Source: Hydractinia symbiolongicarpus
Lineage: Eukaryota > Cnidaria > Hydrozoa > Anthoathecata > Hydractiniidae
Length of the DNA: 64,000 nucleotides
Direction: 5' to 3'
Assembly: GCF_029227915.1 (NCBI RefSeq)
Contig: NC_079885.1
Location: 30,977,001 to 31,041,000, forward strand
Below the pieces are notes generated by a model. The model had not been told where the DNA came from and did not search any database. It saw only the letters and a program-made list of their open reading frames with translations. Shown here one piece after another: positions 26,496-35,700 of this stretch. The stretch's first letter is position 1. Each line of letters begins with the position of its first letter. Both the position numbers and the translations under genes were made by a program.

Positions 26496-27912
26496 TGGAA
26501 ATGAGTTTACTCACAGGGTACTTTCTTTGTATACATTCGACTATACGGGCCAAGCCCGGGATTTACGGGAAATCGCGGGTTTTCGTTTGCCGGCGATTAA
26601 ACTTCTTTCATTAAGCGTCTCATCAAAAATGAAAACATTTTTGAAAACTACAAGTCTCATGCGTTTTAGTGGTGAAAAAAAAATTTAAAAAATCGTTCGG
26701 GAAATGAGTTTACTCCCTGGGTAATTTGTTTGTATACATTCGACTATACGGGCCAAGCCCGGGATTTACGGGAAATCGCGGGATTTCGTTTGAGGGCGAT
26801 TAAACTTCTTTTATTCAGCGCCTCATCAAAAATGAAAACATTTTTGAAAACTACAAGTCTCATGCGTTTAGTGGTAAAAAAATAATATAAAAAATCGTTC
26901 GGGAAATGAGTTTACTCACAGGGTACTTTCTTTGTATACATTCGACTATACGGGCCAAGCCCGGGATTTACGGGAAATCGCGGGTTTTCGTTTGCCGGCG
27001 ATTAAACTTCTTTCATTAAGCGTCTCATCAAAAATGAAAACATTTTTGAAAACTACAAGTCTCATGCGTTTTAGTGGTGAAAAAATAATTTAAAAAATCG
27101 TTCGGGAAGAGTTTACTCCCTGGGTACTTCCTTTGTATACTTTGGACTATACGGGCCGAGTCCGGGATTTACGGGAAATCGCGGATTTTCGTTTGAGGGC
27201 GATTAAACTTCTTTTATTCAGCGGCTCATCAAAAATGAAAACATTTTTGAAAACTACAAGTCTCATGCGTTTTAGTGGTGAAAAAATTTTTAAAAAATCG
27301 TTCGGGAAATGAGTTTACTCCCTGGGTACTTTCTTTGTATACATTCGACTATACGGGCCAAGCCCCGGATTAACGGGAAATCGCGGTATTTCGTTTGCCG
27401 ACGATTAAACCTCTTTCATTAAGCGTCTCATCAAAAATGAAAACATTTTTGAAAACTACAAGTCTCATGCGTTTTAGTGGTAAAAATATAATTTAAAAAA
27501 TCGTTCGGGAAATGAGTTTACTCCCTGGGTACTTTCTTTGTATACTTTTGACTATACGGGCCGAGTCCGGGATTTACGGGAAATCGCGGATTTTCGTTTG
27601 CCGGCGATTAAACTTCTTTTATTCAGGGTCCCATAAAATATGAAAACATTTTTGAAAACTACAAGTCTCATGCAATTAGTGGTAAAAAAATAATATAAAA
27701 AATCGTTCGGGAAATGAGTTTACTCCCTGGGTACTTTCTTTGTATACTTTTGACTATACGGGCCGAGTCCGAGGTTTACGGAAAATGGCGGGTTTTCGTT
27801 TGCCGGCGATTAAACTTCTTTTATTCAGCGTCTCATCAAAAATGAAAACTTTTCGAAAACTACAAGTCTCATGCGTTTTAGTGGTGAAAAAATAATTTAA
27901 AAAATCGTTCGG
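26496..27912 (+). repeat. second 7-monomer tandem duplication, copy 1
   Basis: A 1,417-bp unit with anchors GGGTAATTTG (26719 and 28136), the 2-base-shorter GGGAAGAGTTTAC (about 27102 and 28519) and AAAACTTTTCG (about 27845 and 29262). The left edge is set by CGTTCTGG against CGTTCGGG. Confidence 0.88.
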
Positions 27913-29329
27913 GAAATGAGTTTACTCACAGGGTACTTTCTTTGTATACATTCGACTATACGGGCCAAGCCCGGGATTTACGGGAAATCGCGGGTTTTCG
28001 TTTGCCGGCGATTAAACTTCTTTCATTAAGCGTCTCATCAAAAATGAAAACATTTTTGAAAACTACAAGTCTCATGCGTTTTAGTGGTGAAAAAAAAATT
28101 TAAAAAATCGTTCGGGAAATGAGTTTACTCCCTGGGTAATTTGTTTGTATACATTCGACTATACGGGCCAAGCCCGGGATTTACGGGAAATCGCGGGATT
28201 TCGTTTGAGGGCGATTAAACTTCTTTTATTCAGCGCCTCATCAAAAATGAAAACATTTTTGAAAACTACAAGTCTCATGCGTTTAGTGGTAAAAAAATAA
28301 TATAAAAAATCGTTCGGGAAATGAGTTTACTCACAGGGTACTTTCTTTGTATACATTCGACTATACGGGCCAAGCCCGGGATTTACGGGAAATCGCGGGT
28401 TTTCGTTTGCCGGCGATTAAACTTCTTTCATTAAGCGTCTCATCAAAAATGAAAACATTTTTGAAAACTACAAGTCTCATGCGTTTTAGTGGTGAAAAAA
28501 TAATTTAAAAAATCGTTCGGGAAGAGTTTACTCCCTGGGTACTTCCTTTGTATACTTTGGACTATACGGGCCGAGTCCGGGATTTACGGGAAATCGCGGA
28601 TTTTCGTTTGAGGGCGATTAAACTTCTTTTATTCAGCGGCTCATCAAAAATGAAAACATTTTTGAAAACTACAAGTCTCATGCGTTTTAGTGGTGAAAAA
28701 ATTTTTAAAAAATCGTTCGGGAAATGAGTTTACTCCCTGGGTACTTTCTTTGTATACATTCGACTATACGGGCCAAGCCCCGGATTAACGGGAAATCGCG
28801 GTATTTCGTTTGCCGACGATTAAACCTCTTTCATTAAGCGTCTCATCAAAAATGAAAACATTTTTGAAAACTACAAGTCTCATGCGTTTTAGTGGTAAAA
28901 ATATAATTTAAAAAATCGTTCGGGAAATGAGTTTACTCCCTGGGTACTTTCTTTGTATACTTTTGACTATACGGGCCGAGTCCGGGATTTACGGGAAATC
29001 GCGGATTTTCGTTTGCCGGCGATTAAACTTCTTTTATTCAGGGTCCCATAAAATATGAAAACATTTTTGAAAACTACAAGTCTCATGCAATTAGTGGTAA
29101 AAAAATAATATAAAAAATCGTTCGGGAAATGAGTTTACTCCCTGGGTACTTTCTTTGTATACTTTTGACTATACGGGCCGAGTCCGAGGTTTACGGAAAA
29201 TGGCGGGTTTTCGTTTGCCGGCGATTAAACTTCTTTTATTCAGCGTCTCATCAAAAATGAAAACTTTTCGAAAACTACAAGTCTCATGCGTTTTAGTGGT
29301 GAAAAAATAATTTAAAAAATCGTTCGGGA
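27913..29329 (+). repeat. second 7-monomer tandem duplication, copy 2
   Basis: Second copy of the 1,417-bp unit, almost unchanged. It is independent of the duplication at 18987-21822: it contains different monomer variants, and the near-equal length reflects seven monomers in each case. Confidence 0.88.
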
Positions 29330-29659
29330 AATGAGTTTACTCACAGGGTACTTTATTTGTATACATTCGACTATACGGGCCAAGCCCGGGATTTACGGGA
29401 AATCGGGGGTTCTCGTTTGCCGGCAATTAAACTTCTTTCATTAAGCGTCTCATCAAAAATGAAAACATTTTTGAAAACTACAAGTCTCATGCGTTTTAAT
29501 GGTGAAAAAATAATTAAAAAAATCGTTCGGGAAATGAGTTTACTCCCTGGGTACTTTCTTTGTATACTTTGGACTATACGGGCCGAGTCCGGGGTTTACG
29601 GGAAATCGCGGATTTTCGTTTGAGGGCGATTAAACTTCTTTTATTCAGCGCCTCATCAA
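29330..29659 (+). repeat. satellite leading into the first insertion
   Basis: The last one and a half monomers before the non-satellite segment. From about 29354 they match 47263 onward, so this is the left end of the large duplicated block. The final monomer stops at CTCATCAA inside the AT dyad. The remainder of that monomer resumes at 32788, which shows insertion into an existing monomer. Confidence 0.9.
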
Positions 29660-29682
29660 TCAATATAGAAAGAGTTGCGGAG

Positions 29683-29905
29683 AGGTTGCCAAGGCAAAGG
29701 CATTAAGCACGGCAAGGAAAGGGCAAAGGCAGGCAAGGAAACAGGATGAGGAATCAGGAAGGCAGGGTTGGGTAAGGCATGGTAGGCACAGGCATGGGAG
29801 GCACAGGGAAGGACATAGTAGGCAGGCACCAGAAAAGGCATAGGAAGGGTAGGCAAAGAAAGGCACGGTCAGTGCTGGCAAGAAAATGGAACGGCAAGGC
29901 AGGGG
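29683..29905 (+). repeat. GGCA-rich purine tract
   Basis: About 220 bp of degenerate GGCA, GGAA and GGCAAGG units, strongly purine-biased on the plus strand. It is unlike the AT-rich remainder of the insertion. The minus strand reads as low-complexity Leu/Cys/Pro/Ala frames of 66 and 73 codons, which come from the simple repeat and not from a gene. The second copy lies at 47592-47814 with a G-to-C change at 29808/47717. Confidence 0.8.
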
Positions 29906-29934
29906 TGCATGACTTTAATAGAAAATATCCCCCT

Positions 29935-29949
29935 TACAACTCAAAGATT
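29935..29949 (+). repeat. 15-bp direct repeat, left
   Basis: TACAACTCAAAGATT follows a run of C. The same 15 bases recur at 30391-30405, also just after a C run. The pair bounds about 440 bp of otherwise unremarkable AT-rich DNA and may mark an older nested duplication or insertion inside the segment. Confidence 0.6.
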
Positions 29950-30390
29950 GTGTATACTCAATATATCTAAGATAAGTATCATATTAGTCCAGGAGTATAG
30001 AAAGTATTGAGGTGCAAATATTTCAAATTCAATATCTCAAAAAAAGTCTCAAATTTATCTCAGGTCAATATACAGTGAATCATGTTAGCAGAATTATGTG
30101 CCATTACAAGTATTTAAACAATCGGTCATAACGCCATATGATTTTTTGATAAATCTAAGATTAACTTGATTCCAATGACAACAACATTAAAAAGTCAAGA
30201 TATGGAAATAATCAGAGAAGTCCACGAGAAAGGCAAAAAAAATTTAAAAAACGCCTTTTTTAGTTTCTTGTGCCTACCAGGTATGTCAACACAAAACTTT
30301 TTACCATAAAGTGATAGATCTATTACAAAAAACAAAGCACTTTTGGGCTCTATAAATGAAAGTGATAAATGTATGCAACTCCCCCCCCTC

Positions 30391-30405
30391 TACAACTCAA
30401 AGATT
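30391..30405 (+). repeat. 15-bp direct repeat, right
   Basis: Second TACAACTCAAAGATT, preceded by an eight-base C run at 30381-30388. It lies 56 bp from the tRNA-like element. Confidence 0.6.
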
Positions 30406-30460
30406 ACCTATTATATGAAAGCCTGGTTGTTGTAGGTGCAAGATAATTATGTTTCTCCTA

Positions 30461-30528
30461 GCCCTGTCCAGGATTCGAACCTGGATTTCTCATTTGCATG
30501 AGTGTCATAGCCATTAGACCAGCAGGGC
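30461..30528 (-). tRNA. tRNA-like sequence, probably a pseudogene or tRNA-derived element
   Basis: On the minus strand this 68-nt stretch folds largely as a tRNA. Acceptor arms GCCCTG and CAGGGC pair over six bases, with a C/A mismatch at the seventh. A D arm has a GTC/GAC stem and an AA..GG..A loop. The T arm has a perfect CCAGG/CCTGG stem and TTCGAAT loop. Internal A-box-like TGGTCTAATGG and B-box GGTTCGAATCC are both present. The anticodon arm is CTCAT/ATGAG with only GCAA between, so the loop has four bases instead of seven and no reliable isotype can be given. No T run follows closely downstream for Pol III termination. Confidence 0.6.
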
Positions 30529-30532
30529 ATAA

Positions 30533-30545
30533 ATATATATATATA
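30533..30545. repeat. AT dinucleotide microsatellite
   Basis: A short alternating A/T run beside the tRNA-like element. It is 13 nt here and 15 nt in the second copy (48442-48456). This is the one indel I noticed between the two insertions and the reason the copy offset changes from 17,909 to 17,911 bp. Confidence 0.8.
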
Positions 30546-30710
30546 CAAAACTTTACAGGTGAACATTATATACACTTAGGAATTTACAGCACACAGCCTA
30601 GTTAATTAACCTTTTGAGAAATGCTGGTTAAGCCACAAGTAACTGTGTTACCTGGCGTAAAACGCTTGGTGGAACAGTTAATACAAATTGAAAACTGTAC
30701 CACACATTCA

Positions 30711-30915
30711 GGTGGAGCGCCTTAGTACAAATGTGCAGTATATCGTAAATCGAGTGAAACACACAACATTTAAGGTTTTTCGGGTGTAATTATATTTATC
30801 CTTTAGCTTGAATAAAAACACAATTTACATATTGTGCCATGTCATAGCTAAAACAGTCAGCAAACCTTTTTTATTTTTCACAAAATGTTCCCAGTAAAAC
30901 TTAAAATATATGTAC
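30711..30915 (+). repeat. oldest copy of an internal repeat module
   Basis: Diverged relative of the two modules at 30979 and 31744. Shared landmarks in order are a TTAGTACA/TTGTACA-like start, the block AGCTAAAACAGTCA at 30847, and a run ending in ACTTAAAAATA-like sequence. Spacing and identity are poorer than between the other two, so the edges are approximate. Confidence 0.45.
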
Positions 30916-30978
30916 TTTAATCTGTGGTGCGCCATTAGTATATATAGGTAAAAACCCTTTCAAGAAAACTTTAGCACA

Positions 30979-31304
30979 ACTTCTGTTAAATAGAAACACA
31001 GGTAATAGCTTGTCGTAACACTAGGCTGAGTGATTAGTACAGATATACTGTGGCGCACATATACGTTTCGACATAATATCCCTTTCCGAAAAATATCCTA
31101 ACTTTGGTTCAAATAAACAGACAGTAAACACCCTGTTGTTATCCTACACAGCTAAAACAGTCATTCAGCAATTTTATTTTGCGGAAAAGTTTTTGTAACA
31201 TTTAAAAATAAAAACACAGTTTAAAACCTGTTATTACACTCCTAAAGCAAAAAGAATCCTGCAATAGTTTATGGGAAAAGTTCTTGTGCAAGATCAAACA
31301 TTAA
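30979..31304 (+). repeat. internal repeat module, copy a
   Basis: A 326-bp AT-rich module that matches 31744-32063 throughout. Shared landmarks are ACTTCTGTTAAATAGAAAC at the start, CAGCTTGT/TAGCTTGT, GGCTGAGTGATT, CATACGTTTCG, AACAGACAGT, GCAGCTAAAACA/ACAGCTAAAACA, GTAACATTTAAAAATAAAA and GCAAAAA. I estimate about 80% identity. There is no coding capacity, so it looks like old tandem structure of the inserted DNA. Confidence 0.75.
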
Positions 31305-31498
31305 TCGTGAAATCGGATAGCCGTAATACATTTTTCCAAAAAACTTACTGCAACTTCGGTTACCCTGCATGACAATAAAAAATTCTTATTTCCAACTAAG
31401 CAGAACTTTAAAATAATAGCAATTAATTAGACTATTGATAAATTAATAAGAAATACATGTTTCAATACATGTTGATGATTGCACGAGAACAGCTTGTC

Positions 31499-31598
31499 AG
31501 AATTTAAAAAGCCTCTTAACAGAAAACGTAGACGTTGATGTTAAAGTTAGAATTTAAAACGCCTGGGTAATAACAAATGCAGATGTTGAAAAATTAAA
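31499..31598 (+). repeat. degenerate 50-bp doublet
   Basis: Two neighbouring 50-bp units, with AATTTAAAA at 31501 and 31551 followed by GCCT and later GA[CT]GTTGA. Similarity is moderate, roughly two thirds by eye. It lies between the two larger modules and has no evident function. The second copy is at 49410-49509. Confidence 0.5.
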
Positions 31599-31743
31599 TA
31601 ATAAAACAGGTATGTTGCACATCCATATAGGTTTAATACCATTTCAAACCAGACATAATCAACATTCAATGTGGCACAGTTTACAAAACGTATAAATCGC
31701 CCCAGGTGTTATAGTTACTTGTGACTAAACCAGATTAGCTTAA

Positions 31744-32063
31744 ACTTCTGTTAAATAGAAACACAGGTAACAGCTTGTTGTTAACACAGGGCTGAGTGAT
31801 TTGTACAGGTAGCTATACTGTTTCGCACATACGTTTCGGCACAATACCCATTTCTAAAAAACTATCCTAACTTCAGTTCAAACAAACAGACAGTTAACAA
31901 CCTGTTCCTATCCTACGCAGCTAAAACAATTTTATATACTTTGTGGAAAATTTTGTAACATTTAAAAATAAAAATACAGTTTATAACCTGTTTTTACCTT
32001 CTCTAAGCAAAAAAACCCCGCAATATTTAATGGAAAAAGTTTCTGTTAAAGATTAAAAATTAA
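31744..32063 (+). repeat. internal repeat module, copy b
   Basis: A 320-bp module homologous to 30979-31304 at an offset of about 765 bp, with small indels. It starts with the same ACTTCTGTTAAATAGAAAC and ends in an A-rich GATTAAAAATTAA. Its divergence from copy a far exceeds the divergence between the two whole insertions, so the module duplication predates arrival in the satellite. Confidence 0.75.
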
Positions 32064-32100
32064 ACACGGCACTATGATTGAGTGTATTATCTCACTCACT

Positions 32101-32310
32101 GTGTAGTATATGTAGAGCTATAGCTAGCTATAGCCAGAAAATCTATTTCTTTGTAGCTAGCTAGTTTTATACTAGCCATTATGATATTGCTTGATCTTTT
32201 TTATGCTATTAGCTAGCTAGCTCTTCAATTCAAGTAGCTCTAGCTAGCTATTTAAGTTCTATTATTATTCCAGCTCAGTCAGTAGTTTTATGCTAGCTAG
32301 GCTTAGGTGT
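32101..32310. repeat. TAGC/CTAG-rich tract
   Basis: About 210 bp dense in TAGCTAGC-type words. It includes a perfect 18-bp palindrome GCTATAGCTAGCTATAGC at 32117-32134. Such scattered TAGC repeats are known from some invertebrate genomes, sponges among them; this is the only weak lineage hint in the window. Confidence 0.7.
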
Positions 32311-32320
32311 GAGTGAGAAT

Positions 32321-32349
32321 AAGAAAGGGTTCATTACATACCCTTTCTT
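32321..32349. repeat. perfect 10-bp hairpin
   Basis: AAGAAAGGGT (32321-32330) and ACCCTTTCTT (32340-32349) are exact reverse complements around a 9-base loop. It lies just after the TAGC tract. The role is unknown; there is no gene beside it to regulate. Confidence 0.65.
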
Positions 32350-32787
32350 TCTTCGCTTTCTTGAACATAACAAGCCCTTCCGTCAGTTGCGATATGGCTT
32401 AGATTGAGTTTGAGGCGCTATGTGTCCGAGAAAATGTCATGTGATATTAGTAAAAGTGATTTATGTATCACGTGGCTAAAAAGTGTAGGCAGATTTAACC
32501 TAAACTGGAAACGGCACCATTTACTCTTGGTACCATATTTAAAAAACAACAAAAACTCCATCGCCGTGCTAAAAACATATTGTCTCGCTCACTAGAAAAA
32601 TGTACTTAAGAATGACCATATGAAATCGCTGGGAGACTGGGCCCCAAAACGACGGATTTTTGATATTTTTGATGTATAGGGAACGGGGCGCGGAAATCGT
32701 ATAGAAATCCTATATACTCTCCCCCGTACTTACTTTTTCTTTTATATTTGGCTTATTTAATGAGGAAATGGGCTCCGCTACTCTCCG
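32350..32787. other. right end of the insertion, no recognised content
   Basis: About 440 bp of unique sequence. It includes a 63-codon open frame at 32404-32595 (KSDLCITWLKS and similar) that I do not recognise. Its length is expected by chance, and identity with the second copy only reflects recent duplication. The end CTCTCCGCAA abuts the resumed satellite. I see no promoter, terminator or RNA gene. Confidence 0.5.
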
Positions 32788-35700
32788 CAAAAATGAAAAC
32801 ATTTTTGAAAACTACAAGTCTCATGCGTTTTATTGGTGAAAAAATAATTTAAAAAATCGTTCGGAAAATGAGTTTACTCACAGGGTACTTTCTTTGTATA
32901 CATTCGACTATACGGGCCAAGCCCGGGATTTACGGGAAATCGCGGGTTTTCGTTTGCCGGCGATTAAACCACTTTCATTAAGCGTCTCATCAAAAATGAA
33001 AACATTTCTAAAAACTACAAGTCTCATGCGTTTTAGTAGTGAAAAAATAATTTAAAAAATCGTTCGGGAAATGAGTTTACTTACAGGGTACTTTCTTTGT
33101 ATACATTCGACTATACGGGCTAAGCCCGGGATTTACCGGAAATCGCGGGTTTTCATTTGCCGGCGATTAAACCTCTTTCATTAAGCGTCTCATCAAAAAT
33201 GAAAACATTTTTGAAAACTACAAGTCTCATGCGTTTTAGTGGTGAAAAAATAATTTAAAAAATCGTTCGGGAAATGAGTTTACACACAGGGTACTTTCTT
33301 TGTATACATTCAACTATACGGGCCAAGCCCGGGATTTACGGGAAATCGGGGGTTCTCCTTTGCCGGCGATTAAACTTCTTTCATTAAGCGTCTTATCAAA
33401 AATGAAAACATTTTTGAAAACTACAAGTCTCATGCGTTTTAGTGATGAAAAAAAAATTAAAAAATCGTTCGGGAAATGAGTTTACTCCCTGGGTACTTTC
33501 TTTGTATACATTCGACTATACGGGCCAAGCCCGGGATTTACGGGAAATCGCGGATTTTCGTTTGAGGGCGATTAAACTTCTTTCATTAAGCGTCTTATCA
33601 AAAATGAAAACATTTTTGAAAACTACAAGTCTCATGCGTTTTAGTGATGAAAAAAAAATTAAAAAATCGTTCGGGAAATGAGTTTACTCCCTGGATACTT
33701 TCTTTGTATACATTCGACTATACGGGCCAAGCCCGGGATTTACGGGAAATCCCGGGTTTTCGCTTGCCGGCGATTAAACCACTTTCATTAAGCGTCTCAT
33801 CAAAAATGAAAACATTTCTGAAAACTACAAGTCTCATGCGTTTTAGTGGTGAAAAAATAATTTAAAAAATCGTTCGGGAAATGAGTTTACTCACAGGGTA
33901 CTTTCTTTGTATATTTTGGACTATACGGGCCGAGTCCGAGGTTTACGGGAAATCGCGGATTTTCGTTTTTAGGGCGATTAAACTTCTTTTATTCAGCGCC
34001 TCATCAAAAACGAAAACATTTTTGAAAACTACAAGTCTCATGCGTTGTAGTGGTGAAAAAATAATTTAAAAAATCGTTCGGAAAATGAGTTTACTCCCTG
34101 GGTACTTTCTTTGTATACATTCGACTATACGGGCCAAGCCCGGGATTTACGGGAAATCGCGGGATTTCGTTTGAGGGCGATTAAACTTCTTTTATTCAGC
34201 GCCTCATCAAAAATGAAAACATTTTTGAAAACTACAAGTCTCATGCGTTTAGTGGTAAAAAAATGATATAAAAAATCGTTCGGGAGATGAGTTTACTCAC
34301 AGGGTACTTTCTTTGTATACATTCGACTATACGGGCCAAGCCCGGGTTTTACGGGAAATCGCGGGTTTTTGTTTGCCGGCGATTAAACTTCTTTCATTAA
34401 GCGTCTCATCAAAAATGAAAACATTTTTGAAAACTACAAGTCTCATGCGATTTAGTGGTGAAAAAGTAATTTAAAAAATCGTTCGGGAAATGAGTTTACT
34501 CCCTGGGTACTTGCTTTGTATACTTTGGACTATACGGGCCGAGTCCGGGATTTACGGGAAATCGCGGATTTTCGTTTGAGGGCGATTAAACTTCTTTTAT
34601 TCAGCGGCTCATAAAAAATGAAAACATTTTTGAAAACTACAAGTCTCATGCGTTTAGTGGTAAAAAAATAATATAAAAAATCGTTCGGGAAATGAGTTTA
34701 CTCCCTGGGTACTTTCTTTGTATACTTTTGACTATACGGGCCGAGTTCGAGGTTTACGTGAAATGGCGGGTTTTCGTTTGCCGGCGATTAAACTTCTTTT
34801 ATTCAGCGTCTCATCAAAAATGAAGACATTTTTGAAAACTACAAGTCTCATGCGTTTTAGTGGTGAAAAGATAATTTAAAAAATCGTTTTGGAAATGAGT
34901 TTACTCACAGGGTACTTTCTTTGTATACATTCGACTATACGGGCCAAGCCCGGGATTTACGGGAAATCCCGGGTTTTCGTTTGCCGGCGATTAAACCACT
35001 TTCATTAAGCGTCTCATCAAAAATGAAAACATTTCTGAAAACTACAAGTCTCATGCGTTGTAGTGGTGAAAAAATAATTTAAAAAATCGTTCGGGAAATG
35101 AGTTTACTCACAGGGTACTCTCTTTGTATACATTCGACTATACGGGCCAAGCCCGGGATTTACGGGAAATCGGGGGTTCTCGTTTGCCGGCGATTAAACT
35201 TCTTTCATTAAGCGTCTCTTCAAAAATGAAAACATTTTTGAAAACTACAAGTCTCATGCGTTTTAATGGTGAAAAAATAATTTAAAAAATCGTTCGGGAA
35301 ATGAGTTTACTCCCTGGGTACTTTCTTTGTATACTTTGGACTATGTGGGCCGAGTCCGGGGTTTACGGGAAATCGCGGATTTTCGTTTGAGGGCGATTAA
35401 ACTTCTTTTATTCAGCGCCTCATCAAAAATGAAAACATTTTTGAAAACTACAAGTCTCATGCGTTTTATTGGTGAAAAAATAATTTAAAAAATCGTTCGG
35501 AAAATGAGTTTACTCACAGGGTACTTTCTTTGTATACATTCGACAATACGGGCCAAGCCCGGGATTTACGGGAAATCGCGGGTTTTCGTTTGCCGGCGAT
35601 TAAACTACTTTCATTAAGCGTCTCATCAAAAATGAAAACATTTCTGAAAACTACAAGTCTCATGCGTTTTAGTAGTGAAAAAATAATTTAAAAAATCGTT

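Larger units (their letters stand above)
29660..32787. mobile_element. 3.13-kb non-satellite insertion, copy 1 (unclassified)
   Basis: An AT-rich 3,128-bp segment interrupting one monomer. CAA at 29657-29659 and 32788-32790 flanks it, while paralogous uninterrupted monomers carry a single CAA (3171-3173 and 35424-35426). It therefore behaves as an insertion with a 3-bp target duplication. TTGCGGAGAG at 29675-29684 is the reverse complement of CTCTCCGCAA at 32781-32790, a possible short terminal inverted repeat, although the left one is set in by 15 bp. There is no transposase, reverse transcriptase, long open frame, poly-A end or LTR. A non-autonomous DNA transposon or captured genomic filler are both possible. 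Confidence 0.6.

Noticed and set aside
29656-29881. Minus-strand frames of 66 and 73 codons rich in Leu, Cys, Pro and Ala (also at 47565-47790)
   Set aside because: They arise from the GGCA-rich purine tract and have simple-repeat composition in overlapping frames. No signal or family is recognised.
30229-30265. Terminator-like stem (AAAGGC and GCCTTT with following T run)
   Set aside because: A 6-7 bp stem with a long A/T loop in AT-rich eukaryotic-type DNA and no transcript to terminate; expected by chance.
32404-32595. 63-codon frame in the insertion (also 50315-50506)
   Set aside because: Short, unrecognised, with no upstream context. The two copies are identical only because the whole segment was recently duplicated.
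29660-32787. LTR retrotransposon, LINE or autonomous DNA transposon
   Set aside because: There are no long direct repeats at the ends, no poly-A tail, no primer-binding or polypurine context, and no frame encoding reverse transcriptase, integrase or transposase. The internal 320-bp modules are diverged and not terminal.
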